A stretch of DNA of 64,000 nt from Peptococcaceae bacterium. Lineage in GTDB: Bacteria > Bacillota > Desulfitobacteriia > Desulfitobacteriales > Syntrophobotulaceae. Under the pieces are notes generated by a model, which searched no databases, was not told the origin of the DNA, and saw only the letters and a list, made by a program, of their open reading frames with translations. The position numbers were made by a program, and so were the translations under genes. Positions 20,994 through 28,683 of this stretch are shown here, piece by piece. The DNA is taken from assembly GCA_012839895.1 (NCBI GenBank), contig DUML01000014.1:1-64000 (forward strand), in the 5' to 3' direction. Every line of letters starts with the position of its first letter. Position 1 is the first letter of the stretch.

Positions 20994-21860
20994 CTAGATT
21001 AATTCCCCATCGATTTGTGTTAATTCTCTGAACTTAGTTAAAAGCTTTTTAAAGAGGGGGCCTGGCTTACCGTCTTTAATTAAACGAGAGTCCACACAGG
21101 TTACCGGAATAAGCTCGGCCGCAGTACCGGTTAAGAAACACTCATCAGCTACATAAACATCATGTAAAGTAAACAACTCTTCAACGGCCGGGATACCTTC
21201 TTCTTTGGCTAAGGCCAGAACAGTATCCCTGGTGATTCCTTTCAAGGCACCGACATAAACCGGAGGAGTCATTAAAACCCCGTCTTTAATAATGAAAATA
21301 TTATCGCCGGTTGCTTCACAAACATAACCTTGATCGTTTAACATCAAAGCTTCTAGAACTCCAGCCCTGTTTGCTTCAATTTTAGCCAGAATATTATTTA
21401 GATAATTGAGAGACTTGATCCGTGCATTTAAAGCATCTACTCTATTTCTGCGGGTAGAAGCCGTAATAACTTCCAGGCCGTTTTCATACATGCTTTGGGG
21501 ATAAAGTATAATATCACTGGCAATACAAAAAATATTAGATTTAGGGCATTTTCTGGGGTCTAAACCCAAATCGCCAATACCTCTGGATACTATTAATCTA
21601 ATATAGGCATCGGTCAGTTTGTTTTGACGGACAGTTTCTAAGACAACGTCCATCATTTCTCTAGGGCTAATTTCAATTTTCAATAGAATGGAATTAGCAG
21701 ATTCGTAAAGCCTGTCAATATGTTCTTTCAGTTTGAACACTCGGCCGTTATAAGCGCGTATCCCTTCAAAAATACCGTCTCCATAGAGAAAACCATGATC
21801 AAAAATTGAAATCTTAGCCTCCTCGCTGTCAACAAATTTGCCATTACAGTAAACAATCAT
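20994..21860 (-). CDS. ilvE: Branched-chain aminotransferase, class IV
   Basis: This PLP fold-type IV aminotransferase makes the final transfer to valine, leucine and isoleucine. The catalytic Lys is in NARIKSLNYLNNILAKIEA, and the phosphate-binding segment is EATGDNIFII followed by GALKGITRDTVL and FLTGTAAELIPV. The 288-residue length fits clostridial IlvE; D-amino-acid aminotransferase is the alternative, but its place as first gene of the ilv/leu cluster favours IlvE. ilvD follows after 138 nt. Confidence 0.93.
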   Translation of the reverse strand: MIVYCNGKFVDSEEAKISIFDHGFLYGDGIFEGIRAYNGRVFKLKEHIDRLYESANSILLKIEISPREMMDVVLETVRQNKLTDAYIRLIVSRGIGDLGLDPRKCPKSNIFCIASDIILYPQSMYENGLEVITASTRRNRVDALNARIKSLNYLNNILAKIEANRAGVLEALMLNDQGYVCEATGDNIFIIKDGVLMTPPVYVGALKGITRDTVLALAKEEGIPAVEELFTLHDVYVADECFLTGTAAELIPVTCVDSRLIKDGKPGPLFKKLLTKFRELTQIDGELI

Positions 21861-21959
21861 TATGATTCTCCTCTCAATATTTTATTAAATTATTAGGCAA
21901 TTGATTTGCTAATAATTTACCTGAATTATTTACAATTTTCCAAAAAATATCTTTGTAAG

Positions 21960-22000
21960 AAAAAAACCCGGGTAGTTCAATTTGAACTGTCCTATCGGGC
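21960..22000 (-). terminator. Intrinsic terminator in the ilvE leader
   Basis: On the minus strand the hairpin GCCCGATAGG-ACAGTTC...GAACT-ACCCGGG is followed at once by a run of seven T. It lies between the leftward promoter (22071-22099) and ilvE. The next gene to the right is divergent, so it has no upstream transcript to end and is read as an attenuator of the ilv operon. Confidence 0.75.
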
Positions 22001-22064
22001 TTAGTACATTATTTTTAAAAATCATTTTACACACTTTATTGTGTTATAGGACATGATTTATTAA
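21967..22064 (-). promoter_or_regulatory. ilvE leader with competing antiterminator segment
   Basis: In the predicted RNA leader, TGTCCTAT (22046-22053) is the exact reverse complement of ATAGGACA (21988-21995), which forms part of the 5' arm of the terminator. Pairing of the two would disrupt the terminator base. No T-box consensus (AGGGTGGNACCGCG) is visible, and the only nearby AUG frame (10 codons at 22052) has no ribosome site and few Ile/Leu/Val codons. The effector is unknown. Confidence 0.5.
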
Positions 22065-22070
22065 TACATA

Positions 22071-22099
22071 AGTGTATATGATACAGATGGAAGTGTCAA
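22071..22099 (-). promoter_or_regulatory. Promoter of the ilv-leu-pro cluster
   Basis: On the minus strand, TTGACA (22099-22094) and TACACT (22076-22071) are 17 bases apart. The -35 is a perfect consensus. It lies 211 bases upstream of ilvE and back to back with the hom promoter. Confidence 0.65.
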
Positions 22100-22118
22100 G
22101 AATTTATAAAAATAACAC

Positions 22119-22147
22119 TTGCCAAATCCACGAAAGATTGATATAAT
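22119..22147 (+). promoter_or_regulatory. Promoter of hom-thrB
   Basis: TTGCCA (22119-22124) and TATAAT (22142-22147) have a 17-base spacer, 52 bases before the hom ATG. It is divergent from the ilvE promoter; the two -35 boxes are 19 bases apart, so a shared regulator is possible. Confidence 0.75.
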
Positions 22148-22198
22148 GTCCACTGTTTATAAACATTTGTTCTCTCATCATGGACAGGAGGTAACTTT

Positions 22199-23488
22199 AT
22201 GAAAAAAATAACTATCGGTTTGCTTGGCTATGGAACAGTCGGTAGCGGCGTTGCATCTATCCTGACTAATAATCGTTATGACATTAATACACGAACTAAC
22301 ACCGATATTACGATAAAAAAGGCTTTAGTACGCAATCTTCTCAAAGAAAGGCCCTTCTCTGAAGGTATTATATTTACTGACAAACCGGAAGAAATAATTA
22401 TGGATCCGGAAATAGATATTGTTGTTGAAGTTATGGGCGGCATAGAACCTGCTCGATCCTTAATATTAGCTGCATTAAACAATGGCAAAAATGTAGTCAC
22501 AGCTAACAAAGACCTCTTGGCACTGCATGGCAGTGAACTATTTGCAACTGCCGAACAAAATGGCCGTGACCTTTACTTTGAAGCCAGCGTAGCCGGGGGA
22601 ATACCGATTATCGCAGCTCTTAAACAATCTTTCACCGCTAACCGCATCTCTTCCATTGTGGGAATAATTAATGGCACCACCAACTTTATTCTTTCGGCCA
22701 TGACCGAACAAGGCCGGGATTTTGCAGATGTCCTGCGTGAAGCTCAAGAACAGGGGTATGCTGAAGCCGATCCAACTTCAGACATCGAAGGGCTCGATGC
22801 CGGCCGGAAATTAGCCATTCTCTCTTCTCTGGCTTTTAATACCCAGGTATCTTTTAACGATGTTTATGCCGAAGGCATTAGCAAAATATCTCCAGCTGAT
22901 ATTCAATATGCCGAGGAGCTTGGCTGTGTGATAAAACTATTGGCTATTGCCAAGAATCAGGAAGATGGGCTTGAAGTCCGAGTACATCCTGCCCTCTTAC
23001 CCAAAAAACACCCATTAGCAACGGTGAACGGGGTTTATAATGCTATTTTCGTTGTGGGCGACGCAGTTGGAGCAACTATGTTCTATGGGAAAGGAGCGGG
23101 TTCCTTACCAACAGGCAGTGCCGTAGTGTCGGATATTATCCAGGTTGTCCGCAATATGGCCGCAGGTTCAGAAGGTCAAGGGAAAAGCAATTTTTACCGC
23201 CATTATCCAATCAAAAAGGTTGAAGACTTCACCACCGGTTACTATATCCGGCTTAAAGTTAAAGACGAGCCTCGAGTTTTTGCAACAATTGCCCTTTTCT
23301 TTGCCGAGGCAGGTATTAGCTTTAACTCTATTATTCAAAAACCCCGTTCCAACAACAATGCAGAAATTGTCCTAGTAACTCACCCCTGTAAAGAAGGCCA
23401 ACTCCGCCAAGCGCTGCAGTCTTTGAATTCTTACAGCAAACTGAATAAGATCTACAATGTGATCCGCTTGGAAACTAACGGCTTCTAG
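22199..23488 (+). CDS. hom: Homoserine dehydrogenase
   Basis: This NAD(P)-dependent enzyme reduces aspartate semialdehyde to homoserine. Rossmann motif GLLGYGTVGSGVASIL at the N-terminus, VTANKDLLA, the catalytic-core IINGTTNFIL and EGLDAGRKLAILSSLAF are visible; residues about 350-429 form a C-terminal ACT domain (threonine feedback in the family). 429 residues is the usual length. AGGAGG lies 8 nt before the ATG. thrB follows after 66 nt. Confidence 0.97.
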   Translation: MKKITIGLLGYGTVGSGVASILTNNRYDINTRTNTDITIKKALVRNLLKERPFSEGIIFTDKPEEIIMDPEIDIVVEVMGGIEPARSLILAALNNGKNVVTANKDLLALHGSELFATAEQNGRDLYFEASVAGGIPIIAALKQSFTANRISSIVGIINGTTNFILSAMTEQGRDFADVLREAQEQGYAEADPTSDIEGLDAGRKLAILSSLAFNTQVSFNDVYAEGISKISPADIQYAEELGCVIKLLAIAKNQEDGLEVRVHPALLPKKHPLATVNGVYNAIFVVGDAVGATMFYGKGAGSLPTGSAVVSDIIQVVRNMAAGSEGQGKSNFYRHYPIKKVEDFTTGYYIRLKVKDEPRVFATIALFFAEAGISFNSIIQKPRSNNNAEIVLVTHPCKEGQLRQALQSLNSYSKLNKIYNVIRLETNGF

Positions 23489-23554
23489 TCAGCCTGATAG
23501 CTTGCCCGGTTATCTTTAGCGTAGCCTTATTAACAGCATATTAAGGAGGAAACA

Positions 23555-24454
23555 ATGTATCAAGTAAAAGTACCCGCCACTTCAGCCAACCTAGGACCAG
23601 GATTTGACTGTATGGGACTGGCTGTTAAGCTATATAACTATGTTCAGGCTCAAGAAAACGATCAATTGGAAATCATCCTTAAAGGATCTTATACCAAAAA
23701 TATTTCCACTAATGAAGATAATCTCGTCTGGCAGACAGCTTGTCTCCTTTGGCAGAGAATTGGTTTTAGGCCAAAACCATTAAAACTTGTTTTAGAAAAC
23801 AATGTACCTCCTGCCAGAGGACTTGGCAGCAGCTCTACTGCAGTAGTGGCCGGCTTAATGATTGCCAATGCTGTGGCAGGCTATCCCTTGCAACGCTTAG
23901 ATCTATTAAGTATCGCTACAGAAATAGAAGGCCACCCCGATAACGTTTGCCCGGCCATCTATGGCGGTATTACGTTAACTGTTATGGCTGAAGATAAAAT
24001 AATTCCCAGGGTCCTGACTAAAAACCCCGGGTTTAAGGCTGTAGTAGCAATACCTGAGATCCTGGTAGAAACAGAAAAAGCCAGAAAGATCCTTCCTTCT
24101 TCCGTCCCCCTCAAGGACGTGACCTTCAATGCATCCCGTGTCGGACTCTTAGTTGACGCATTTTTGAGGGAAGAATACGAACTCTTGGCCATTGCCACTC
24201 AAGACAAGGTCCACCAAAACCAACGAGCTTCCCTTATCCCAGGGATGCCTCAAGCTCTCCAAGCCGCCCTGCAAGCCGGCGCCTACGGTGCGGCTTTAAG
24301 CGGCTCAGGCCCAACCCTGCTTGCTTTTGCTCCAATTGGGCGGGAAGAACAAATAGCTCAAAAGATGCAAAAAGCTCTCGCTGCCCACTCTCTGGATTCA
24401 ACTACACTTACTTTAGAAATTGACCCCAATGGAGCCGTACTAACAGAAATTTAA
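23555..24454 (+). CDS. thrB: Homoserine kinase
   Basis: This GHMP kinase phosphorylates homoserine on the way to threonine. The ATP loop is PPARGLGSSSTAVVAGL; the N-terminal VKVPATSANLGPGFDCMG and the late GAYGAALSGSGPTLLAF are diagnostic. 299 residues is normal. Threonine synthase is not in the window. Confidence 0.97.
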   Translation: MYQVKVPATSANLGPGFDCMGLAVKLYNYVQAQENDQLEIILKGSYTKNISTNEDNLVWQTACLLWQRIGFRPKPLKLVLENNVPPARGLGSSSTAVVAGLMIANAVAGYPLQRLDLLSIATEIEGHPDNVCPAIYGGITLTVMAEDKIIPRVLTKNPGFKAVVAIPEILVETEKARKILPSSVPLKDVTFNASRVGLLVDAFLREEYELLAIATQDKVHQNQRASLIPGMPQALQAALQAGAYGAALSGSGPTLLAFAPIGREEQIAQKMQKALAAHSLDSTTLTLEIDPNGAVLTEI

Positions 24455-24518
24455 TGCTTACAGGGATTTAAGTTTTTTCTTAATTCCAGGGATCTCCAAA
24501 CTGGATCAAAAAAATTCG

Positions 24519-24550
24519 TGGCCATTGCAAAACTTACTAAGCAATGGCCA
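24519..24550. terminator. Bidirectional terminator between thrB and slt
   Basis: A 10-bp perfect stem (TGGCCATTGC / GCAATGGCCA) with a 12-nt loop lies between two convergent genes. On the minus strand it is followed within 5 bases by seven T; on the plus strand the downstream sequence is AT-rich. Confidence 0.75.
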
Positions 24551-24628
24551 TGTTAAATTTTAAATTTCTTAAAAGTATATTTAGAATATTTTTTGCATTA
24601 TTTTGCGAACCGCTAAAAACACTAATTA

Positions 24629-25207
24629 TTACTTTTTACCGCCGTAGAGTTCGGAGTATTTATTATAAGATTTCAGTACTTTTTGTACATATTCTTTAGT
24701 TTCAGGAAACGGGATATCTTTTAAGAGATAAGAGTTTGAACTCTTTTTTGAGTTTTCTAACCAACCCTTTACTCTTCCGCTGCCGGCGTTATAAGCAGCC
24801 AGGGAAAGGCCGGTATTGCCGGAAAACTCCTTGTACAAGGTCGCTAAATACCAAGTACCGTACCGGATGTTATCCTCAGGCTGTTTAAGATCAACTTGAC
24901 TGTAATCTTCCTTGAGCCATCCCGCAATTTCTTTAGCAGTAGAAGGCATTAACTGCATAAGCCCAATAGCCCCTTTGGGAGAACTTGACTTAGGCAGAAA
25001 ATGGCTTTCCTCTCTGATCACAGCTATAACTAAAAGAGGATCAATTCCATATTCGGCAGCATACCGTTCTATTATATCCCTGTAAGGATAAGGATAAAGA
25101 ACCTTCTCCAAAATATTTAATTTTAACCCAGCTAAAAAGCACCCTAATAAAAAAAGTATTGTTATTATTTTAACAATCTTTTTCTTCCCAATATAAATTA
25201 CATACAA
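24629..25207 (-). CDS. Lytic transglycosylase (Slt family)
   Basis: A membrane-anchored murein transglycosylase that cleaves peptidoglycan outside the membrane. It has one N-terminal transmembrane segment (about 11-27) followed by the SLT domain: catalytic Glu in AVIREESHF, then SPKGAIGLMQLMPSTAKEI and LSLAAYNAGSGRVKGW. The only start in frame is TTG with a weak ribosome site. It is last in the polA-mutM-ABCF-coaE-slt series, an arrangement common in Clostridia. Confidence 0.92.
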   Translation of the reverse strand: MYVIYIGKKKIVKIITILFLLGCFLAGLKLNILEKVLYPYPYRDIIERYAAEYGIDPLLVIAVIREESHFLPKSSSPKGAIGLMQLMPSTAKEIAGWLKEDYSQVDLKQPEDNIRYGTWYLATLYKEFSGNTGLSLAAYNAGSGRVKGWLENSKKSSNSYLLKDIPFPETKEYVQKVLKSYNKYSELYGGKK

Positions 25208-25299
25208 TTACATCAATCCTAATAATTATTTTTGCTATTAAAATATCTATGCTGACTTGCTCCCAGTTAGAATTACTAGAATAGAATATCAACTCTTAT

Positions 25300-25896
25300 T
25301 CAAGCAAACTTGCTTTGAATTTCTTGCCAGATTTGAGACAAGTGTTTTTCAGTTTCCTCCCAATTTCCGGAATTATCAATTACCCTATCGGCTTTTTTGG
25401 CCTTTTCTGCTATGGGCATCTGAGAAAGAATTCTCATCTCTGCCGCCTTGGCAGTAAGGCCATTTCTGGCCATCAACCTCTTACATTGAATATCAGGTGA
25501 GACGTAAACAACCCAGACTTCGTCTACAAACCTTTCCCAGCCAACTTCAAAAAGAAGGGGAATATCAATTATTACAATTTTCTCCTTCCTATCTTCAGCA
25601 GCCTGGCATTGAGCCAGGATTTCTTTTTTAACCAGGGGATGAATAATCTCTTCCAGTTTTTTTCTGGCTTGTGGGTTTCTAAACACTTTTTCTCCTAGAA
25701 GAGCCCGGTTTACCTGGGAACCATCTATATATTCGCTGCCCAAGGCCTTAATTATAGCTTGGATCATCGTAGGACTGGAATATAATTCATGAACAATCTT
25801 ATCAGCATCAATTACTGTTATTCCCTTTTCAGCGAACCAGCTGGAAACTGCGCTCTTACCGCTTGCTATCCCCCCGGTAAGTCCTACCTTAAACAT
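25300..25896 (-). CDS. coaE: Dephospho-CoA kinase
   Basis: CoaE phosphorylates dephospho-CoA in the last step of CoA synthesis. The P-loop is GLTGGIASGKSAVSSWF, followed by DADKIVHELY and the lid DIPLLFEVGWE. 198 residues is typical. The preceding CoA enzyme (coaD) is at 58.5 kb. Confidence 0.97.
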   Translation of the reverse strand: MFKVGLTGGIASGKSAVSSWFAEKGITVIDADKIVHELYSSPTMIQAIIKALGSEYIDGSQVNRALLGEKVFRNPQARKKLEEIIHPLVKKEILAQCQAAEDRKEKIVIIDIPLLFEVGWERFVDEVWVVYVSPDIQCKRLMARNGLTAKAAEMRILSQMPIAEKAKKADRVIDNSGNWEETEKHLSQIWQEIQSKFA

Positions 25897-25929
25897 TAAA
25901 AACAGCTTCCTTTCTCCCTTTTCCTTTTA

Positions 25930-27786
25930 TCATTCTTGCATAGCCAACCATTCCTGCATCAAGTCATCCAGTTTTCCTTGCAGGTTTTGGTGTTGGTTAT
26001 GCAGCTCAAGAATCTGTTCATAATCGCTTCCGGCCAATTCCAATTTGCGTTCTAAATCCTTAAGCTGGGCTTCGGTTTCCTCGATTTTCTCTTCCAGCTG
26101 TCTAATTTTCCTTTCCTTGCGCTTAATCTCCTTAGATTCTTCCAGGTAGATTTTTGCTGTACGAGGCTGTTCGCATTTATCCGAATTTTCCAGATCCCTT
26201 TCCAACGCTTCCTTGTCCATAAGCTCGCGGTAACTAGTATAATCACCATCAACTATAGTAAGAGCTTTGGGAGTTAAAACTGCGATTCTATTCACAATTC
26301 TGTTCAAAAAATAGCGATCATGGGAAACCACTATTAAAGTACCGTCATACTCAATTAAAGTTTCTTCGAGAACCTCTCTGGTCTCCATATCAAGGTGGTT
26401 TGTCGGTTCATCCAAAAGCAGTAAGTTCCCCTGCTCCAAAAACAACTTACAAAGAGCAAGCCTGCTTTTCTCCCCACCGCTTAATACTCTTATAGGCTTA
26501 AAAACATCTTCACCCCGGAAACCAAAACGGGCTAATAAATTGCGAATTTCCGGATCTTCTAAGTTACAAGAGTATCTGATTTCGTCAATCACTGTATCCC
26601 TTAATCCAATGTTCTCATGCTCCTGAGAATAATAACCTATTTTAACATTGGCACCAAGGCGAATCTTCCCCTCATAAGGAACCTTTCCGATAATTGCCCG
26701 TAGCAATGAAGTTTTGCCAACCCCATTATGCCCTAAAAGTGCTATTTTGTTTCCTCGACGCAAATCAAGCTGCACATTCTCCACAATTTTTTTTTGCTCA
26801 TAAGATATGGACAAATCCTCAATCTTTAAAACCAAATCACCGGAACGAAGGTTGGTTTTAAGATTAATATTTATGGACTTCTCCACCGAAGGTATTTCCA
26901 CCGGACTAATTTTTTTTAGTTGTTTTTCCCGTCCGCGAGCTTGCTTGGCTTTAATTCCTGCCTTATGCCTTCGAATATATTCTTCTAATGACGTTATTTT
27001 CTTTTTAATTTTTTCCGCTTCTCGCCTTAAAGTTAATTGTTCCGTTGCATATTGCAGTTCAAATTCCGAATAGCCGCCCCGGTACTGTTTTAAACCTCCG
27101 TTTTGAATTAAAAGTATCTGGCTGACAACTTTATCTAAAAAATATCTATCATGGGAAACCACAAGCACTGCACCGGTATACTCCTCCAGATAGCTTTCTA
27201 ACCATTCCAGGGCTTCCAAATCAAGGTGATTGGTAGGTTCATCCAGGATTAATAGTTCCGGTTCCTTAAGCAAAAGCTTACCCAAGGCTAAACGGGTTTT
27301 TTGGCCACCGCTGAGGGCAGAAACAACCTTGTCTTGTTCTTGTGATAAACCAAGTCCGGATAAAATTCTCCTCACTTGCGCTTCTAGCGCATATCCTCCG
27401 GCTCTTTGGTAGTTTTCCAATAAATTGCTGTATTGTTCCAAGATCTTTGTTTCCGTATTTTGACTCATCCGTATCTCTAGGTGTCTAAGCCGGTTTCGCA
27501 TATCCAAAATATCCTGACGCTCCACCAACATCGCTTCGAATACGGAACAAGAATCACTACTATTAACAGCAGTTTGAGGTAAATAGCCAATAGAAACAGA
27601 ACAATGGATCTCGCCTTGAGCCGGCTCGATTTCCCCCACTATAGCCTTGAGCAAAGTTGTTTTACCTGCTCCATTTGCTCCGATCAGCCCTGCTTTTTCA
27701 CCTTGTTCTAGCCGAAAAGAGATGTTTTCCAGTATTGTGTTTCCTGCTGCTTCAATGTTAAGATTCTTAGCAACAAGTATGCTCAT
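25930..27786 (-). CDS. ABC-F family ATPase
   Basis: A soluble tandem ATPase of the ABC-F class, which acts on ribosomes (translation factor or antibiotic protection) rather than in membranes. Two ATPase cassettes are seen: GANGAGKTTLLK / LSGGQKTRLALG / LLILDEPTNHLDLEALEWLE, and GHNGVGKTSLLR / LSGGEKSRLALC / LLLLDEPTNHLDMET. The interdomain linker is charged, and a long C-terminal coiled coil (about 540-618) resembles YdiF/Uup forms. The frame opens at a TTG (27819) overlapping mutM, but the ATG at 27786 matches the family start and has AAGGAGG upstream, at a rather long spacing of 15 nt. Confidence 0.93.
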   Translation of the reverse strand: MSILVAKNLNIEAAGNTILENISFRLEQGEKAGLIGANGAGKTTLLKAIVGEIEPAQGEIHCSVSIGYLPQTAVNSSDSCSVFEAMLVERQDILDMRNRLRHLEIRMSQNTETKILEQYSNLLENYQRAGGYALEAQVRRILSGLGLSQEQDKVVSALSGGQKTRLALGKLLLKEPELLILDEPTNHLDLEALEWLESYLEEYTGAVLVVSHDRYFLDKVVSQILLIQNGGLKQYRGGYSEFELQYATEQLTLRREAEKIKKKITSLEEYIRRHKAGIKAKQARGREKQLKKISPVEIPSVEKSININLKTNLRSGDLVLKIEDLSISYEQKKIVENVQLDLRRGNKIALLGHNGVGKTSLLRAIIGKVPYEGKIRLGANVKIGYYSQEHENIGLRDTVIDEIRYSCNLEDPEIRNLLARFGFRGEDVFKPIRVLSGGEKSRLALCKLFLEQGNLLLLDEPTNHLDMETREVLEETLIEYDGTLIVVSHDRYFLNRIVNRIAVLTPKALTIVDGDYTSYRELMDKEALERDLENSDKCEQPRTAKIYLEESKEIKRKERKIRQLEEKIEETEAQLKDLERKLELAGSDYEQILELHNQHQNLQGKLDDLMQEWLAMQE

Positions 27787-27806
27787 CGGGTTTTGGGACT
27801 TCCTCC

Positions 27807-28628
27807 TTACTTTTGACAATTAGGACAGTACACGGTGGTTCGTCCGGCAATTTTCTCCTTAGCCAGAATCCCTCCGCAACCTTTACACTCTTGTCCTGCC
27901 CGGCCGTAAACCATTAATTTTTCTTGGAACATACCCTTATTGCCTTCAGCATCCCTATAATCCCTAAAAGATGTTCCTTTGGCCTTAATTCCCTCATTTA
28001 GGACATCTTGAATAGAATTGCAGAGAAGGATAATCTCTGAAACTTTTAAGGAATCCGTTTTTCGGCCGGGGTAAATACCGGCCCGGAATAAAGCTTCATC
28101 TGCATAAATATTGCCTAAGCCGGCTATTACCCTTTGATCTAAAAGGGCAGCTTTAATTGTACACTTTTTTCCGGCCAGTTGCTGTCCCAGCTTATCGAAG
28201 GCAAAAGCCTCATCAAGGGGTTCCGGCCCCAATTTAGCTAAGAATGATATTTCACTGGCTTTTTTTGTTGGAACAAGCTGCATCCTACCAAATTTTCTTA
28301 TATCTGAATAATGCAGTTCGCCTTCATCCAAATGTAAGACAACATGAGTATGCTTATCCACCGGTTGCTTCCCAAGATAATATATTAGACGCCCGGTCAT
28401 TCGAAAATGAACTATTAGAGTAATATCCCCGCTGAGGTTAATGAGAAGATACTTTCCACGTCTATTAATAAAATCAATAGTCCTGTCCTTAACCAATTCC
28501 CCGAATTCCATTCCAGGTAATGAGACCGCGGCAGGAGGCCAGAATACCTCAGCATCAAGGATCTTCTTTCCCAAGGTATTCTTAGCCAAGGTTAATCTAA
28601 TACTTTCAACTTCCGGTAATTCGGGCAC
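27807..28628 (-). CDS. mutM: Formamidopyrimidine-DNA glycosylase
   Basis: Fpg removes oxidised purines such as 8-oxoguanine. The catalytic N-terminal proline follows the start codon: the GTG at 28628 encodes (M)PELPEVESIRL, with AAAGGAGG 8 nt upstream. The longer open frame to 28700 would bury the essential proline and is rejected. The C-terminal zinc finger CKGCGG...CPNCQK is complete. It lies between polA and the ABC-F gene, all three being DNA- or ribosome-maintenance genes. Confidence 0.97.
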   Translation of the reverse strand: MPELPEVESIRLTLAKNTLGKKILDAEVFWPPAAVSLPGMEFGELVKDRTIDFINRRGKYLLINLSGDITLIVHFRMTGRLIYYLGKQPVDKHTHVVLHLDEGELHYSDIRKFGRMQLVPTKKASEISFLAKLGPEPLDEAFAFDKLGQQLAGKKCTIKAALLDQRVIAGLGNIYADEALFRAGIYPGRKTDSLKVSEIILLCNSIQDVLNEGIKAKGTSFRDYRDAEGNKGMFQEKLMVYGRAGQECKGCGGILAKEKIAGRTTVYCPNCQK

Positions 28629-28683
28629 AAGGTTCTCCTCCTTTGTAATAAACTTTTTCGAGACTAAAAAAATAACTCTCAGG

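Noticed and set aside
22022-22054. Ten-codon leader peptide in the ilvE leader
   Set aside because: No ribosome site and only one Ile and one Val codon, so classical attenuation by translation is not supported.
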